Of a stretch of 64,000 bases of DNA, positions 30,120 to 38,149 are shown piece by piece. The position numbers and the translations under genes are program-made. Origin of the DNA: Tepidicella xavieri (GTDB lineage Bacteria > Pseudomonadota > Gammaproteobacteria > Burkholderiales > Burkholderiaceae_C); NCBI RefSeq assembly GCF_004363315.1, contig NZ_SNYL01000002.1:124001-188000 (forward strand), given 5' to 3'. Under the pieces are notes generated by a model. That model made no database searches. It was not told the origin of the DNA and worked only from the letters and a program-made list of their open reading frames with translations. How positions within the stretch are numbered: position 1 is the first letter of the stretch; each line of letters opens with the position of its first letter.

Positions 30120-31019
30120 GTGTTCAAGCATGTGATGATCTACCGCATCGGCGCCGGCTGGTCGGCCCCGGTGGAGCAGATGGAAGAAGCGCTGGCCGCC
30201 ATGCCATTCGAGCCCTGCGGCGCCACGCAAGACCAATCGATGGGCTGGGTGCCGCCCCGCGGCCAGGCGCATGGCGCCCTGGTAGAACTCGTGGGGGGAC
30301 ACCGCATCCTGCGCTTCCAGATCGAGACCAAGGCCGTGCCTGGCTCGGTCATCAAGCGCCACCTCGACGAGCGCGTGGCCCAAATCGAAGCCCAGGAAGG
30401 CCGCAAGCCAGGCCGCAAGGAAAGCCGCGAGCTGCGCGACGAAATCGTGCAGACGCTGCTGCCAATGGCCTTTGCCAAAACGGCCAGCGTGATGGTCTGG
30501 ATGGACTTGCAGGCCGGCCGCCTGATCCTGGACACCAGCAGCCAGGCCCGCGCCGACGCCGTCATCACCGCCCTGGTCAAAGGGCTGGACGGCTTGCAGC
30601 TCAGCCCGTTCAACACCCAGATGTCACCCCAAGCCGCCATGACGGCCTGGCTCAGCGGCAGCGCCGACGACTGGCCCGCCCACTTTGCCCCCGGCCGGGA
30701 GGTGGAATTGAAGTCGTCCGACGAGCTCAAATCGGTCGTCAAGTTCACCCGCCATCACCTGGATGAGGAACAGATGCGGCTGCACATCAGCCAGGGCAAG
30801 CTGCCGACGAAACTCGCGCTCGACTGGGATGGCCGTGTGAGCTTCGTGCTCACGGAAAGCACGGTGCTGAGCAAGATCGCCTTCCTGGACGGTGTGTTCG
30901 AAGACAACGCCAGCGCCGAAGACGAAGGCGGCTTCGATGCCGACGCGGCCATTGCCACCGGCGAATTGAGCGCCCTCATCAACGACCTGACGGCCGCCCT
31001 GGGTGGCGAACTGCTCTGA
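30120..31019 (+). CDS. rdgC: Recombination-associated protein RdgC
   Basis: DNA-binding protein of 299 residues that in Escherichia coli forms a ring around duplex DNA and restrains RecA. FKHVMIYRIGAGWSAPVEQM at the N-terminus, GHRILRFQIETKAVPGSVIK, KPGRKESRELRDEIVQTLLP and MAFAKTASVMVWMDLQAGRL are the conserved blocks. The length is normal for the family. It starts with GTG 30120, with an AAGGGA ribosome-binding site a few bases upstream. It seems to be a single-gene unit. Confidence 0.94.
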   Translation: MFKHVMIYRIGAGWSAPVEQMEEALAAMPFEPCGATQDQSMGWVPPRGQAHGALVELVGGHRILRFQIETKAVPGSVIKRHLDERVAQIEAQEGRKPGRKESRELRDEIVQTLLPMAFAKTASVMVWMDLQAGRLILDTSSQARADAVITALVKGLDGLQLSPFNTQMSPQAAMTAWLSGSADDWPAHFAPGREVELKSSDELKSVVKFTRHHLDEEQMRLHISQGKLPTKLALDWDGRVSFVLTESTVLSKIAFLDGVFEDNASAEDEGGFDADAAIATGELSALINDLTAALGGELL

Positions 31020-31039
31020 CGGCGGGTTACACTGCGGCC

Positions 31040-31423
31040 ATGCTCACCGTCGTCGCCATCTGCCTGGGGGCCTGCATCGGCGCCTTGAGTCGCTGGCAGC
31101 TCAGTGTCTGGCTCAACCCCGGCCAACTGCTGCCTTGGGGCACACTGACCGCCAACTGGATCGGTGCCTACGCCGTGGGCGTGGCGGTGGTGTTCTTCCA
31201 GCAGCACAGCGGGCTCGACCCCACCTGGCGTCTGGCCATCGTCACCGGGCTGCTGGGTGCACTCACCACCTTTTCCACCTTTTCGGTCGAGACGGTGGCC
31301 ATGCTGCAGAGCGGCCGGGTGAACCTGGCCCTGCTCAACGGGGGCCTGCATCTGTTTGGCTCCCTGACGCTGACGTGGTTGGGCATACTGAGCGCACAAT
31401 GGTGGTGGTCAAGCCGGCCCTGA
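31040..31423 (+). CDS. crcB: Fluoride exporter CrcB/Fluc
   Basis: Small inner-membrane channel subunit of 127 residues with four helices. ICLGACIGALSRWQLSVWL, WGTLTANWIGAYAVG and the central GLLGALTTFSTFSVETVAM are diagnostic of Fluc channels that work as antiparallel dimers to release fluoride. Only 20 bases separate it from rdgC, so it is probably expressed by read-through; no fluoride riboswitch precedes it. Confidence 0.93.
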   Translation: MLTVVAICLGACIGALSRWQLSVWLNPGQLLPWGTLTANWIGAYAVGVAVVFFQQHSGLDPTWRLAIVTGLLGALTTFSTFSVETVAMLQSGRVNLALLNGGLHLFGSLTLTWLGILSAQWWWSSRP

Positions 31424-31428
31424 GCGGT

Positions 31429-31571
31429 TAAAATACTTAGGTTGCGGCCCTCTCGCCGTTGCAACCTCTGTTGCATGACTCGCCCTTGACCCTTCCGGGT
31501 CATCAGCCCCCTGAAGCGCCTGCCGGTACTTCCGAGGCGTCAGCTTCAATGGCGTGGCGGGCGTTTTTTTT
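31429..31571 (+). promoter_or_regulatory. Structured leader with possible transcription attenuator upstream of infA
   Basis: The 293 bases between crcB and infA are not coding. TAAAAT (31429-31434) could be a -10 element. Hairpins follow: AGGTTGC/GCAACCT (31439-31467) and TGACCC/GGGTCA (31487-31502). TGAAGC/GCTTCA (31512-31548) encloses GCCT/AGGC. In competition with the last, CGCCTGCC (31517-31524) can pair with GGCGGGCG (31556-31563), which is followed directly by eight T (31564-31571), the layout of an intrinsic terminator. It could be an attenuator for infA or the end of a ~130-nt small RNA. It matches no RNA family I can name. Confidence 0.4.
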
Positions 31572-31716
31572 CGTGTGGTTCCCGCTGGCGGCCCATGCCT
31601 GCTGCGTGGCATTGGCGTTGCGGCACTAGCCCCGCAGGCCATTGGACCACCCTGTCAACCCCATGCCACTGCCCGCACGACTGGGCAGTGCGCAAACCTT
31701 TTTAAAGGAAAGACCC

Positions 31717-31980
31717 TTGGCCAAAGAAGATCTCATCGAAATGCAGGGCAAGGTGGATGAAGTGTTGCCCGACTCGCGCTACCGCGTCACGCTGGACAAC
31801 GGCCACACCCTGGTGGCCTACTCGGCCGGCAAGATGAAAAAACACCACATCCGCATCTTGGCAGGCGACAAGGTGTCGCTCGAACTCTCGCCTTACGACC
31901 TGACCAAAGGCCGCATCACCTTCCGCCACATCGAGCAGCGCACTGGCGCCGCAGCACCCGCACGCCGAAGCGTCCGCTGA
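31717..31980 (+). CDS. infA: Translation initiation factor IF-1
   Basis: OB-fold protein of 87 residues that binds the ribosomal A site during initiation. [40 protein letters not shown] and [15 protein letters not shown] cover the family signature. The start is TTG 31717: AAAGGAAAG stands directly upstream and no ATG gives the right N-terminus. A TTG start is weak and may limit expression. The C-terminal tail ([11 protein letters not shown]) is longer than in the Escherichia coli 72-residue protein, as is usual for the Burkholderiales second IF-1 type. Confidence 0.93.
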   Translation: MAKEDLIEMQGKVDEVLPDSRYRVTLDNGHTLVAYSAGKMKKHHIRILAGDKVSLELSPYDLTKGRITFRHIEQRTGAAAPARRSVR

Positions 31981-31991
31981 GCCGCACCTCG

Positions 31992-32020
31992 CCAGGCCCG
32001 CTTCTGGGGCGGCCTGGTTT
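31992..32020 (+). terminator. Candidate terminator after infA
   Basis: CCAGGCC (31992-31998) pairs with GGCCTGG (32011-32017) around a 12-base loop and is followed by TTTGAG. The T-run is short, so it may be a weak terminator. Confidence 0.5.
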
Positions 32021-32034
32021 GAGAAAAATCAAAA

Positions 32035-32051
32035 CCATGAGGGTTTCATGG
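32035..32051. promoter_or_regulatory. Inverted repeat upstream of the SQR-like gene
   Basis: CCATGA (32035-32040) and TCATGG (32046-32051) are perfect inverted arms around GGGTT, 46 bases before the flavoprotein start codon. The size and spacing suit a dimeric repressor site. No matching regulator gene is next to it. Confidence 0.35.
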
Positions 32052-32096
32052 CTGTACATTCACACCCCCAGGAGTATGAATGTCAGGACGCAAGCC

Positions 32097-33413
32097 ATGA
32101 AATCCGCCGATCCCCAACGCCGTCGACTGCTGGGCAGTCTGGCCGCCATGCCGCTGGCGGCCTCCCTCAGCGGCGCCAGTCTGCCCGCGCAGGCCCGCAC
32201 GAAAACCAACGCCCGCATCGTGATCGTGGGCAGTGGGCTGGCGGGCATTGCCGTGGCCAACCGCTTGAGCAAAGGGCTCGATGGCGCACGCATCACCATC
32301 GTCGATGGACGCGAAGCGCACTACTACCAGCCGGGATGGACCCTGGTGGCCAGTGGCGTGTGGCCAGCCAGCAAGGTGGTGGACCGCAACGACCGCTACC
32401 ACCCTGCCGGGGTGGAATGGGTGAAAGACTTTGTGGCCGAGTTCGACCCTGCCGCCAATGCCGTGGTCACCCGCAGCGGGCAGCGCATCGGTTATGACTT
32501 TCTGGTGGTGGCCACCGGGGTACAACTCAACTACGGTGCCATCGAAGGCATGGACGTGGCCGCCATCGGGCAAAACGGCCTGGGCTCGGTGTACGCCAGC
32601 GTGGATGCCGCAGCCGCCACCTGGTCGGCCATGGACGCTTTCCGTGGCACCGGCGGCCGAGCCGTCATGACGCTGCCGGCCACGCCGCTGAAATGCGCCG
32701 GCGCCCCCCTCAAGATGACCTTCATGCTGGCCGACCGACTGCGGCAGGCCGGCACGCTGGCCAACAGCCAAATCACCTTCTATTCCGGCATCGGCGCGGT
32801 GTTTGGCGTCAAAGCCGTCAACGACAGCATCCTCCAGCGCTGGAGCGATCTGGGCATCGGCGTGGAATACAACGAGCGGCTCACCGGCATCGACATCGGC
32901 AGCCGGCGCGCCACCTTCACCTCGCCCGAAGGGGAAAGCCGCACCGTGGATTACGACTTTATCCACGTGGTGCCCCCCATGAGCGCGCCGGACGTGGTGC
33001 GCCAAAGCGATCTGGCCTGGAAAGAAGGTCCCTTTGCCGCTGGCGGCTGGCTGGAGGTGGACGAGCAGACTTTGCGCCATCGCCGCTACCCGAATGTGTT
33101 CGGACTGGGCGATGTCAACGGCACTCGCCGCGGCAAGACCGCCGCCACCGTCAAGAAAAGCGCCCCGATGGTGGCCACCAATCTGATCGACGTGATCAAC
33201 GGGCGGGAGCCGAGCCAGCAATTCGACGGCTACACCTCCTGCCCGCTGATTCTGCGGGAAGGTTCGGCCATGTTGATCGAGTTCGACTACGAAGGCCGGC
33301 TCACCCCCACGCTGCCGATGATCGACCCCATGCAGGAAAGCTACTTTGCCTGGGTGATGAAGCACCGCATGCTCAAGCCGGCTTACATCGCCGTGCTCAA
33401 AGGCCGCGCCTGA
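32097..33413 (+). CDS. Tat-type sulfide:quinone-reductase-like FAD oxidoreductase
   Basis: Flavoprotein of 438 residues in the SQR/flavocytochrome c sulfide dehydrogenase family. The N-terminus has a twin-arginine-like signal (DPQRRRLLGSLAAMPLAAS), then the FAD-binding ARIVIVGSGLAGIAVANRL. Cys in LKCAGAPLKMTFMLAD and in YTSCPLILREGSAML match the two Cys that form the sulfide-reactive disulfide in SQR. The C-terminal MKHRMLKPAYIAVLKGRA resembles the membrane-binding tail of SQR. It probably oxidises sulfide outside the cytoplasm and passes electrons to quinone. ATG 32097 has AGGA 8 bases upstream; ATG 32076 is too close to its own ribosome-binding site. Sulfide as substrate is inferred. Confidence 0.82.
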   Translation: MKSADPQRRRLLGSLAAMPLAASLSGASLPAQARTKTNARIVIVGSGLAGIAVANRLSKGLDGARITIVDGREAHYYQPGWTLVASGVWPASKVVDRNDRYHPAGVEWVKDFVAEFDPAANAVVTRSGQRIGYDFLVVATGVQLNYGAIEGMDVAAIGQNGLGSVYASVDAAAATWSAMDAFRGTGGRAVMTLPATPLKCAGAPLKMTFMLADRLRQAGTLANSQITFYSGIGAVFGVKAVNDSILQRWSDLGIGVEYNERLTGIDIGSRRATFTSPEGESRTVDYDFIHVVPPMSAPDVVRQSDLAWKEGPFAAGGWLEVDEQTLRHRRYPNVFGLGDVNGTRRGKTAATVKKSAPMVATNLIDVINGREPSQQFDGYTSCPLILREGSAMLIEFDYEGRLTPTLPMIDPMQESYFAWVMKHRMLKPAYIAVLKGRA

Positions 33414-33428
33414 CACCAGGAGAGACGC

Positions 33429-33767
33429 ATGTACGAAATCTGGCTTGGACTCAACATCATTTACGAAATCCTGCGCCCCGCGTTCGGGTTTCTCGCCATC
33501 GGGGCGCTGGCGTGGCTCGCCCTGCTGGTGGCGGTGTGGCGCTCGCCCGGCGCCCAATGGCGGCGCGCGCTGCCTTCCACCCTCATCCTCGGGGTGTTTG
33601 CGGCCATCGTCGTGTTTGTGCTGGCGCCGGCATTGACGGCCTCCAGCCTGAGCGAACTGAAATATTGGGTGGACTGGGCCTTCTTGGGCAGCAGCGCACT
33701 GGGGGCTGGGGCCGTGGTGGCCGTGGCTGCCTGGCCGCTGCTGGCTTGGCTGGCACGCCGCGCCTGA
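33429..33767 (+). CDS. Small membrane protein linked to the SQR-like gene
   Basis: Unrecognised protein of 112 residues with three clear hydrophobic helices (AIGALAWLALLVAVW, LILGVFAAIVVFVLAPAL, GAGAVVAVAAWPLLAWLA) and short basic loops. CAGGAG lies 6 bases before the ATG, and only 15 bases separate it from the flavoprotein stop, so both are likely translated from one mRNA. It may anchor the flavoprotein or link it to the quinone pool. That is inference from position only. Confidence 0.7.
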   Translation: MYEIWLGLNIIYEILRPAFGFLAIGALAWLALLVAVWRSPGAQWRRALPSTLILGVFAAIVVFVLAPALTASSLSELKYWVDWAFLGSSALGAGAVVAVAAWPLLAWLARRA

Positions 33768-33797
33768 GCGCCCGGGGCTGGCCACGCAGCCCCAGGA

Positions 33798-34100
33798 TCA
33801 ACCGCCACCGCGCTGCAGCACCAGATCAAAGCGCCGCATGAATTGGGCACGCTGCTCGGCGCTCAAGCCCTCGAACCGAAACGCCACCGCCAGGCGCGGC
33901 AGCCGGATCGAGCCCATCACGCGGTCTGGCAATGGCTGCCAGCACAGCCGCAACCTGCCATCCGGCCAGCGCACCACGGCGGCCGAGTCGCTGAGCCGCT
34001 CCCAGAGGCATGGGCCGATGGCCTGCGGCAGGCGGTCCAGCCACTCGCTCACGCTGCTGGCCATTTCGCGCTCGAACGCCTCGGCGTAAACCGATTGCAC
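33798..34100 (-). CDS. Unknown protein at the end of the tungsten AOR operon
   Basis: About 100 residues if translation starts at GTG 34100, four bases after the MoaD-like stop codon. ATG 34142, overlapping the MoaD-like gene by 38 bases, and ATG 34064 are alternatives. Visible features are an amphipathic N-terminal helix (FEREMASSVSEWLDRLPQAI), WERLSDSAAVVRWPDGRLRL and a basic segment ending FMRRFDLVLQRGGG. No Cys cluster or catalytic motif is apparent. It is last in the order ferredoxin, AOR, FAD subunit, MoaD-like protein, so a role in enzyme maturation is plausible. Function not known. Confidence 0.6.
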   Translation of the reverse strand: MQSVYAEAFEREMASSVSEWLDRLPQAIGPCLWERLSDSAAVVRWPDGRLRLCWQPLPDRVMGSIRLPRLAVAFRFEGLSAEQRAQFMRRFDLVLQRGGG

Positions 34101-34104
34101 CGCT

Positions 34105-34356
34105 TCAGCCGCCTGCAATCGGGGGCCAAATGGCCAGCACATCGCCTTCGGCGAGCGCACGGCCCGATCGTTCCTGGGGCGGGACGAAATGCCCATTGAC
34201 CAGCACCAGATGCACCAGCTTCGGAGGCAGGTTGTGGCGCTCGATCACCGCCTGCACAGTGGTGCCGGCTTCCAGATCGAGCTCGACCTGATTGAAGCGG
34301 GCGTCTGCAGGCAGGTAGTCGCCCAGGGTGGCAAACAGTTTGAGGGTGACTCGCAT
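34105..34356 (-). CDS. MoaD/ThiS-family sulfur carrier dedicated to the tungsten AOR
   Basis: Ubiquitin-like protein of 83 residues. MRVTLKLFATLGDYLPA begins the beta-grasp fold, and DVLAIWPPIAGG ends it with the exposed Gly-Gly that is adenylated and thiocarboxylated. MoaD delivers sulfur to build the dithiolene of the pterin cofactor used by tungsten and molybdenum enzymes. ATG 34356 is preferred since the family starts near MRVTLKLF; ATG 34380 would overlap the upstream gene by 17 bases. Its position inside the AOR operon indicates a dedicated copy rather than the housekeeping MoaD. Confidence 0.85.
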   Translation of the reverse strand: MRVTLKLFATLGDYLPADARFNQVELDLEAGTTVQAVIERHNLPPKLVHLVLVNGHFVPPQERSGRALAEGDVLAIWPPIAGG

Positions 34357-34363
34357 CGGGGCA

Positions 34364-35647
34364 TCAACGGCGCCGGGCATCGGCCGGGCCGCTCCAGCGC
34401 CCCTGAGCCTGTGCCGTGGCCAGATAAGCTTTCATGAGTTGAGTCGGATCTTGCAGCAGGCGGTCTTTCCACGGACCCAGCCGCACGCGCCCTTCCACCA
34501 GGCCGCGCATCACGCCGATGTGCTCGGTCCAGCCCACGCTGTTGCAGCCGACCATGACGTCGCCATCGAACTGTAGGCTGAGCACCCGGTGCCGTTCGGG
34601 GTCGTGCCGCTCGACCGATTCGCCGCCAGGCACCCCCTCCCAGTTGCCAAAGCTCGCCGAGATCAGGCCCAGCGTGTCGAGCACGTTGATCTGCGTCACG
34701 CCCTTGAGTTCGGCGGGCTTGCCGGCCATGTTCATGGCCGCCACATAGGCCTGATCGGCCGCGTTGGGCTGGATGGCGCTGACGATGGCCTTGCCGCTGA
34801 CCTTGTCGAAGGCCTCGGCGCAGTCGCCAGCGGCGTAGATGCCGGGCACATTGGTCTGCATGTGCTCGTCGGTGAGCACGCCCAGCAGGCAGGTCACGCC
34901 CGAGCCCTCCAGAAAGCCGATGGCCGGGCGCACGCCCGTGGCGCTGATGACCAAATCCACCTCCAGCGCCTCGCCGTTGGACAGGCGCACCCGCAAGGCC
35001 TCGCCAGCAGCGCGCTCGATCGCCTCCACCTTGGTGCCGGTGAACACCCGCACGCCCTGCGCTTCGCACCAGGCCCGGATCATGCCGCCGGCCGCCGGCC
35101 CCATCATCCGCGGCACCATGCGGTCGCCCATCTCGACCACGGTCAGGGTCACCCCTCGCTGCTTCAGCGCCTCCATGATGATGCAGCCGATGAATCCGGC
35201 CCCCATCTGCAGCACGCGGGCCCCGGGGCGGGCCAGCCGCATGATGGCGCGCGCGTCCTCCAGCGTCCAGCAGGGGTGCACCCCCGGCAGGTCCATGCCG
35301 GGAATCGGCGGACGGACCGGGTGCGAGCCCGTGGCAATGAGCAGCCGGTCGAAGCCAAGTGTCTGCCCATCGTCCAGCGTGACGGTGCGGGCCGCGGCAT
35401 CGAGCCGGGTGGCTCGGCCGCGAACGATGTCGATGCGGTGCCGCGCGAAATGGTCGGGTGACTTGCGCAGGTAAGTCCCGGGCTCATCGATGTGGCCGAT
35501 GAGCAGGTAGGGAATGGCCATGCGCGAATACGGCGGCTGCGGCTCATCGCCCACCAGGGTGATGCGGTCGTTGGGCGCGTGCTTGCGGATCGTCTCGGCC
35601 GCGATCACCCCGGCCGGGCCGGCGCCCAGGATCAGGTGATGCATCAT
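34364..35647 (-). CDS. aorC: FAD/NAD-binding subunit of the tungsten aldehyde oxidoreductase (AorC-like)
   Basis: Flavoprotein of 427 residues in the pyridine nucleotide-disulfide oxidoreductase family. HHLILGAGPAGVIAAETIRK binds FAD, RVLQMGAGFIGCIIMEALK binds NAD(P), and TNVPGIYAAGDCAEAFD closes the FAD site. No redox-active CxxxxC is seen at the usual place. In the Aromatoleum-type enzyme the third subunit holds FAD and lets the complex reduce NAD+. ATG 35647 is used because it sits 4 bases after the AOR stop; the second ATG at 35644 is equivalent. Assignment rests on homology and operon order. Confidence 0.87.
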   Translation of the reverse strand: MMHHLILGAGPAGVIAAETIRKHAPNDRITLVGDEPQPPYSRMAIPYLLIGHIDEPGTYLRKSPDHFARHRIDIVRGRATRLDAAARTVTLDDGQTLGFDRLLIATGSHPVRPPIPGMDLPGVHPCWTLEDARAIMRLARPGARVLQMGAGFIGCIIMEALKQRGVTLTVVEMGDRMVPRMMGPAAGGMIRAWCEAQGVRVFTGTKVEAIERAAGEALRVRLSNGEALEVDLVISATGVRPAIGFLEGSGVTCLLGVLTDEHMQTNVPGIYAAGDCAEAFDKVSGKAIVSAIQPNAADQAYVAAMNMAGKPAELKGVTQINVLDTLGLISASFGNWEGVPGGESVERHDPERHRVLSLQFDGDVMVGCNSVGWTEHIGVMRGLVEGRVRLGPWKDRLLQDPTQLMKAYLATAQAQGRWSGPADARRR

Positions 35648-35651
35648 GGGC

Positions 35652-37499
35652 TTACAGACCCAGGCGGGCCTTGGTGGCAGCGGTGGGCCGGCCTTCGGCA
35701 TCCCAGCCGCGGACTTCGTAGTACTTCGGCAGCATCTCAGGCAGCTTGCTCACCGACCCCTTGCCCGGCCCGGTCTTGGCCGCCTCGGTCAAAAGGCGCT
35801 GGGGCAAGGTGTCATCGGCTTTGGTGAAGCCGGCGGCGTTGTTGAATTCCCGCTCCATGTTCCAGATGCGTTCACCAATCAGGTTGAGCTGCTCCATGGT
35901 GAACTCATCGCCACAAGCCGCCTGCAGCTGCGGGGCCACATCGGCCAGCGTCCAGGCGAAGCTGGTGAAGATGCAGATGCCGGCCGAGTCGAAGGCCGCG
36001 GTCGCGTCCTGAAAGGCCTTGACCAGTTCCGGCTTGCCTTCGGAAGCGGTGGGCTCGGTCTTGACCGGAATGCCCAGCACCTCCGAAGCAATGGTGTAGC
36101 CGCGCAGGTGGCAGGCCCCCCGATTGCTGGTGGCGTACGCCAAGCCAATGCCCTGCGCCACACGCCCATCGTAGGCCGGGAACTCCTGCCCTTTGACGCT
36201 CATGGACAGTTCTGGGTGCCCGTACTTGGCGGTCAGCCGCTTGGAGCCCAGGCCGATCTCCTTGCCAAAACCCACGCCATTGGCCGTCATGTCGGCCAGC
36301 TCGCACAGCGCCCGGGCCGAGCCGAACGGCGCCTCGATGCCGATCTGCTCCTTGGTCAGCACGCCCATTTCATAGAGCTCCATGACGGCGCCTACGGTGG
36401 CGCCAAAGCTGATCGGGTCCATGCCCTGCTCGTTGCAGATGAGGTTGGCATACTGCAGGGCCTCCAGATCGTTGACGCCGTTGGCCGCGCCCAGCGCCCA
36501 GGCCGCCTCGTACTCCAATCCGCCGCTGGCCCCCCAGTACTGGGGTTTGTTCTGCACGCTGAAATGGGTCTCGTCGATCTTGCTGACGCGCCCGCAGGCA
36601 ATGGTGCAGCCGAAGCAGGCCTGGTTGGTGACCAGGTGCTTCTTGCCATCGCTGGCACGGGGGGTGAGCATGGCCTCGGCCGAAATGTCCTTGGCGCCTT
36701 CGAACTGCACGTCGCGGTGGTTGCGGGTGGGCAGCAGGCCCACTTCGTTGATCACGTTCATCAGCACCTGGGTGCCGTAGGCGGGCAAGCCTTGGCCGGT
36801 CACGGCGTTGTCGGCCAACACTTTTTTGGCGGCTTTGGTGGCGGCCATGAAAGCTTTGGGGTCGCGCACATTGCCCACGCCCTTGGTCCCCCGCACCGCA
36901 ATCGCCTTGAGGTTCTTGCTGCCCATGACGGTGCCCACGCCCGAACGCCCGGCCGCGCGGTGCAAGTCGTTGACCACGGCCGCATAGAGCACCCCGTTTT
37001 CACCGGCCTTGCCAATGCTGGAGATGCGCAGCAGCGGGTCTTGCAGGCTGGTTTTGAGGATTTCCTCGGTGTCCCAGACCGACTTGCCCCAGAGGTGCGC
37101 GGCATCGCGCAGCTCGGCCACATCGTCGTTGACGTACAGATACACCGGCTGGGGCGATTTGCCTTCGAAGATGATCATGTCCCAGCCCGCCATCTTGAGC
37201 TCGGCACCCCAGTAGCCGCCGGAGTTGGAGCAGGCAATGGCCCCGGTCAGCGGCCCTTTGGTGGTGACGGTGTAGCGCCCACCGGTAGAGGCCATGGTGC
37301 CGGTCAATGGACCGGTGGCCCAGATGATCTTGTTGTCGGGCGACAGCGGATCGACCTTGGGATCGATTTCGCTGGTGAGGTATTTGGCCGCCAAGCCACG
37401 CGAGCCCAGATAGGCGCGGGCCCACTCCATGTTCAGCGGCTCAGGGGTGACGGTGCCGGCCGTCAGATTGACGCGCAGGATTTTTCCAGCCCAAGACAT
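35652..37499 (-). CDS. aorB: Tungsten-containing aldehyde:ferredoxin oxidoreductase catalytic subunit (AorB-like)
   Basis: Catalytic subunit of 615 residues, the family's normal length, oxidising aldehydes to carboxylic acids at a tungsten bis-pterin centre. The N-terminal WAGKILRVNLTAGTVTPEPL is standard. AAGRSGVGTVMGSKNLKAI is the pterin-binding loop. The [4Fe-4S] ligands are ACFGCTIACG plus the Cys in DSAGICIFTSFAW. DPISFGATVGAVMELYEMG is the second pterin region. ATG 37499 has AAGGAG 6 bases upstream. It lies between the ferredoxin and FAD genes, as in Aromatoleum. A tungstate transporter 2 kb away supports W rather than Mo. Confidence 0.95.
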   Translation of the reverse strand: MSWAGKILRVNLTAGTVTPEPLNMEWARAYLGSRGLAAKYLTSEIDPKVDPLSPDNKIIWATGPLTGTMASTGGRYTVTTKGPLTGAIACSNSGGYWGAELKMAGWDMIIFEGKSPQPVYLYVNDDVAELRDAAHLWGKSVWDTEEILKTSLQDPLLRISSIGKAGENGVLYAAVVNDLHRAAGRSGVGTVMGSKNLKAIAVRGTKGVGNVRDPKAFMAATKAAKKVLADNAVTGQGLPAYGTQVLMNVINEVGLLPTRNHRDVQFEGAKDISAEAMLTPRASDGKKHLVTNQACFGCTIACGRVSKIDETHFSVQNKPQYWGASGGLEYEAAWALGAANGVNDLEALQYANLICNEQGMDPISFGATVGAVMELYEMGVLTKEQIGIEAPFGSARALCELADMTANGVGFGKEIGLGSKRLTAKYGHPELSMSVKGQEFPAYDGRVAQGIGLAYATSNRGACHLRGYTIASEVLGIPVKTEPTASEGKPELVKAFQDATAAFDSAGICIFTSFAWTLADVAPQLQAACGDEFTMEQLNLIGERIWNMEREFNNAAGFTKADDTLPQRLLTEAAKTGPGKGSVSKLPEMLPKYYEVRGWDAEGRPTAATKARLGL

Positions 37500-37516
37500 G
37501 TCTTTCTCCTTCCGTA

Positions 37517-37993
37517 TCAAGCGGCCGCGGCCTGGTTGCCCAGTTTGTCGGCCCACTGCTTCATGCGGTCCAGGCCGGTCCAGTTGGCGTCGATGAAGGT
37601 GATGGCGCCGGTCGGGCAGGCATCGGCGCAGGCCGGCTCGCCGCCGCACAGGTCGCACTTCTGCACCTTGCCGGTTTCCTGCACATAGTTGACGGTGCCG
37701 AACGGGCAGGCGATGGTGCAGACCTTGCAGCCCACGCAGGTGGTTTCATTGACCACCTTGGCACCGGTGAGCTTGTCCACCGTGATGGCCTCCACCGGAC
37801 ACGCATGCAGGCACCAGGCTTCGTCACACTGGGTGCAGGTGTAGGGCACCTTCTTGCCCGTGTGGTGGAAGTCGAACACCTTGATGCGCGACTTGGAGGT
37901 GGCATAGGTGCCATAGTTCTCGAAAGAGCAGGCCATTTCGCACTGCAAGCAGCCGGTGCATTTGTCCGGGTTGATGTGCAGGACTTTCTGCAT
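37517..37993 (-). CDS. aorA: Four-cluster [4Fe-4S] ferredoxin subunit of AOR (AorA-like)
   Basis: Electron-transfer subunit of 158 residues with sixteen Cys in four groups: CTGCLQCEMAC, CTQCDEAWCLHACP, CVGCKVCTIACP and CDLCGGEPACADACP. These can hold four [4Fe-4S] clusters, the pattern of the small DMSO-reductase-type and AorA subunits. In the AorABC enzyme such a chain connects the tungsten subunit to the FAD subunit. It is the first gene of the operon; GGAGAC precedes the ATG. The last ~25 residues (GLDRMKQWADKLGNQAAAA) are cluster-free. Confidence 0.92.
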   Translation of the reverse strand: MQKVLHINPDKCTGCLQCEMACSFENYGTYATSKSRIKVFDFHHTGKKVPYTCTQCDEAWCLHACPVEAITVDKLTGAKVVNETTCVGCKVCTIACPFGTVNYVQETGKVQKCDLCGGEPACADACPTGAITFIDANWTGLDRMKQWADKLGNQAAAA

Positions 37994-38081
37994 GTGTGTC
38001 TCCTGTTGTTGGGTAACGACGCGCGTGCGCCTTGCCTAGAAACGGGGATGCCCTTGCATTGTTGGGGTCTTGCGGCGTGGG

Positions 38082-38091
38082 CCGGATCCGG
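38082..38091. promoter_or_regulatory. Palindrome in the aor/regulator intergenic region
   Basis: CCGGATCCGG is a perfect 10-base palindrome in the 156-base gap between the aorA start and the divergent regulator. CGGGC-TT-GCCCG (38104-38115) is a second inverted repeat there. Either might bind the Fis-type protein. No sigma-54 pair (TGGCA-N7-TGC type) facing aorA was found. Confidence 0.3.
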
Positions 38092-38149
38092 GTAATCCCT
38101 AGTCGGGCTTGCCCGCCTCGACTTATTCTCAAAATGAAACACTGGTGTA

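Noticed and set aside
31020-31039. Fluoride riboswitch before crcB
   Set aside because: Only 20 bases separate rdgC and crcB, too short for the aptamer.
31549-31629. 26-codon open frame after the infA leader hairpins
   Set aside because: It has no ribosome-binding site and its start lies in the terminator-like stem; the RNA structure explains the stretch better.
37994-38149. Sigma-54 promoter for aor (a GG-N10-GC match near 38054)
   Set aside because: It faces the regulator, not aorA, lacks the flanking TGGCAC/TTGCA bases, and the regulator has no AAA+ domain.
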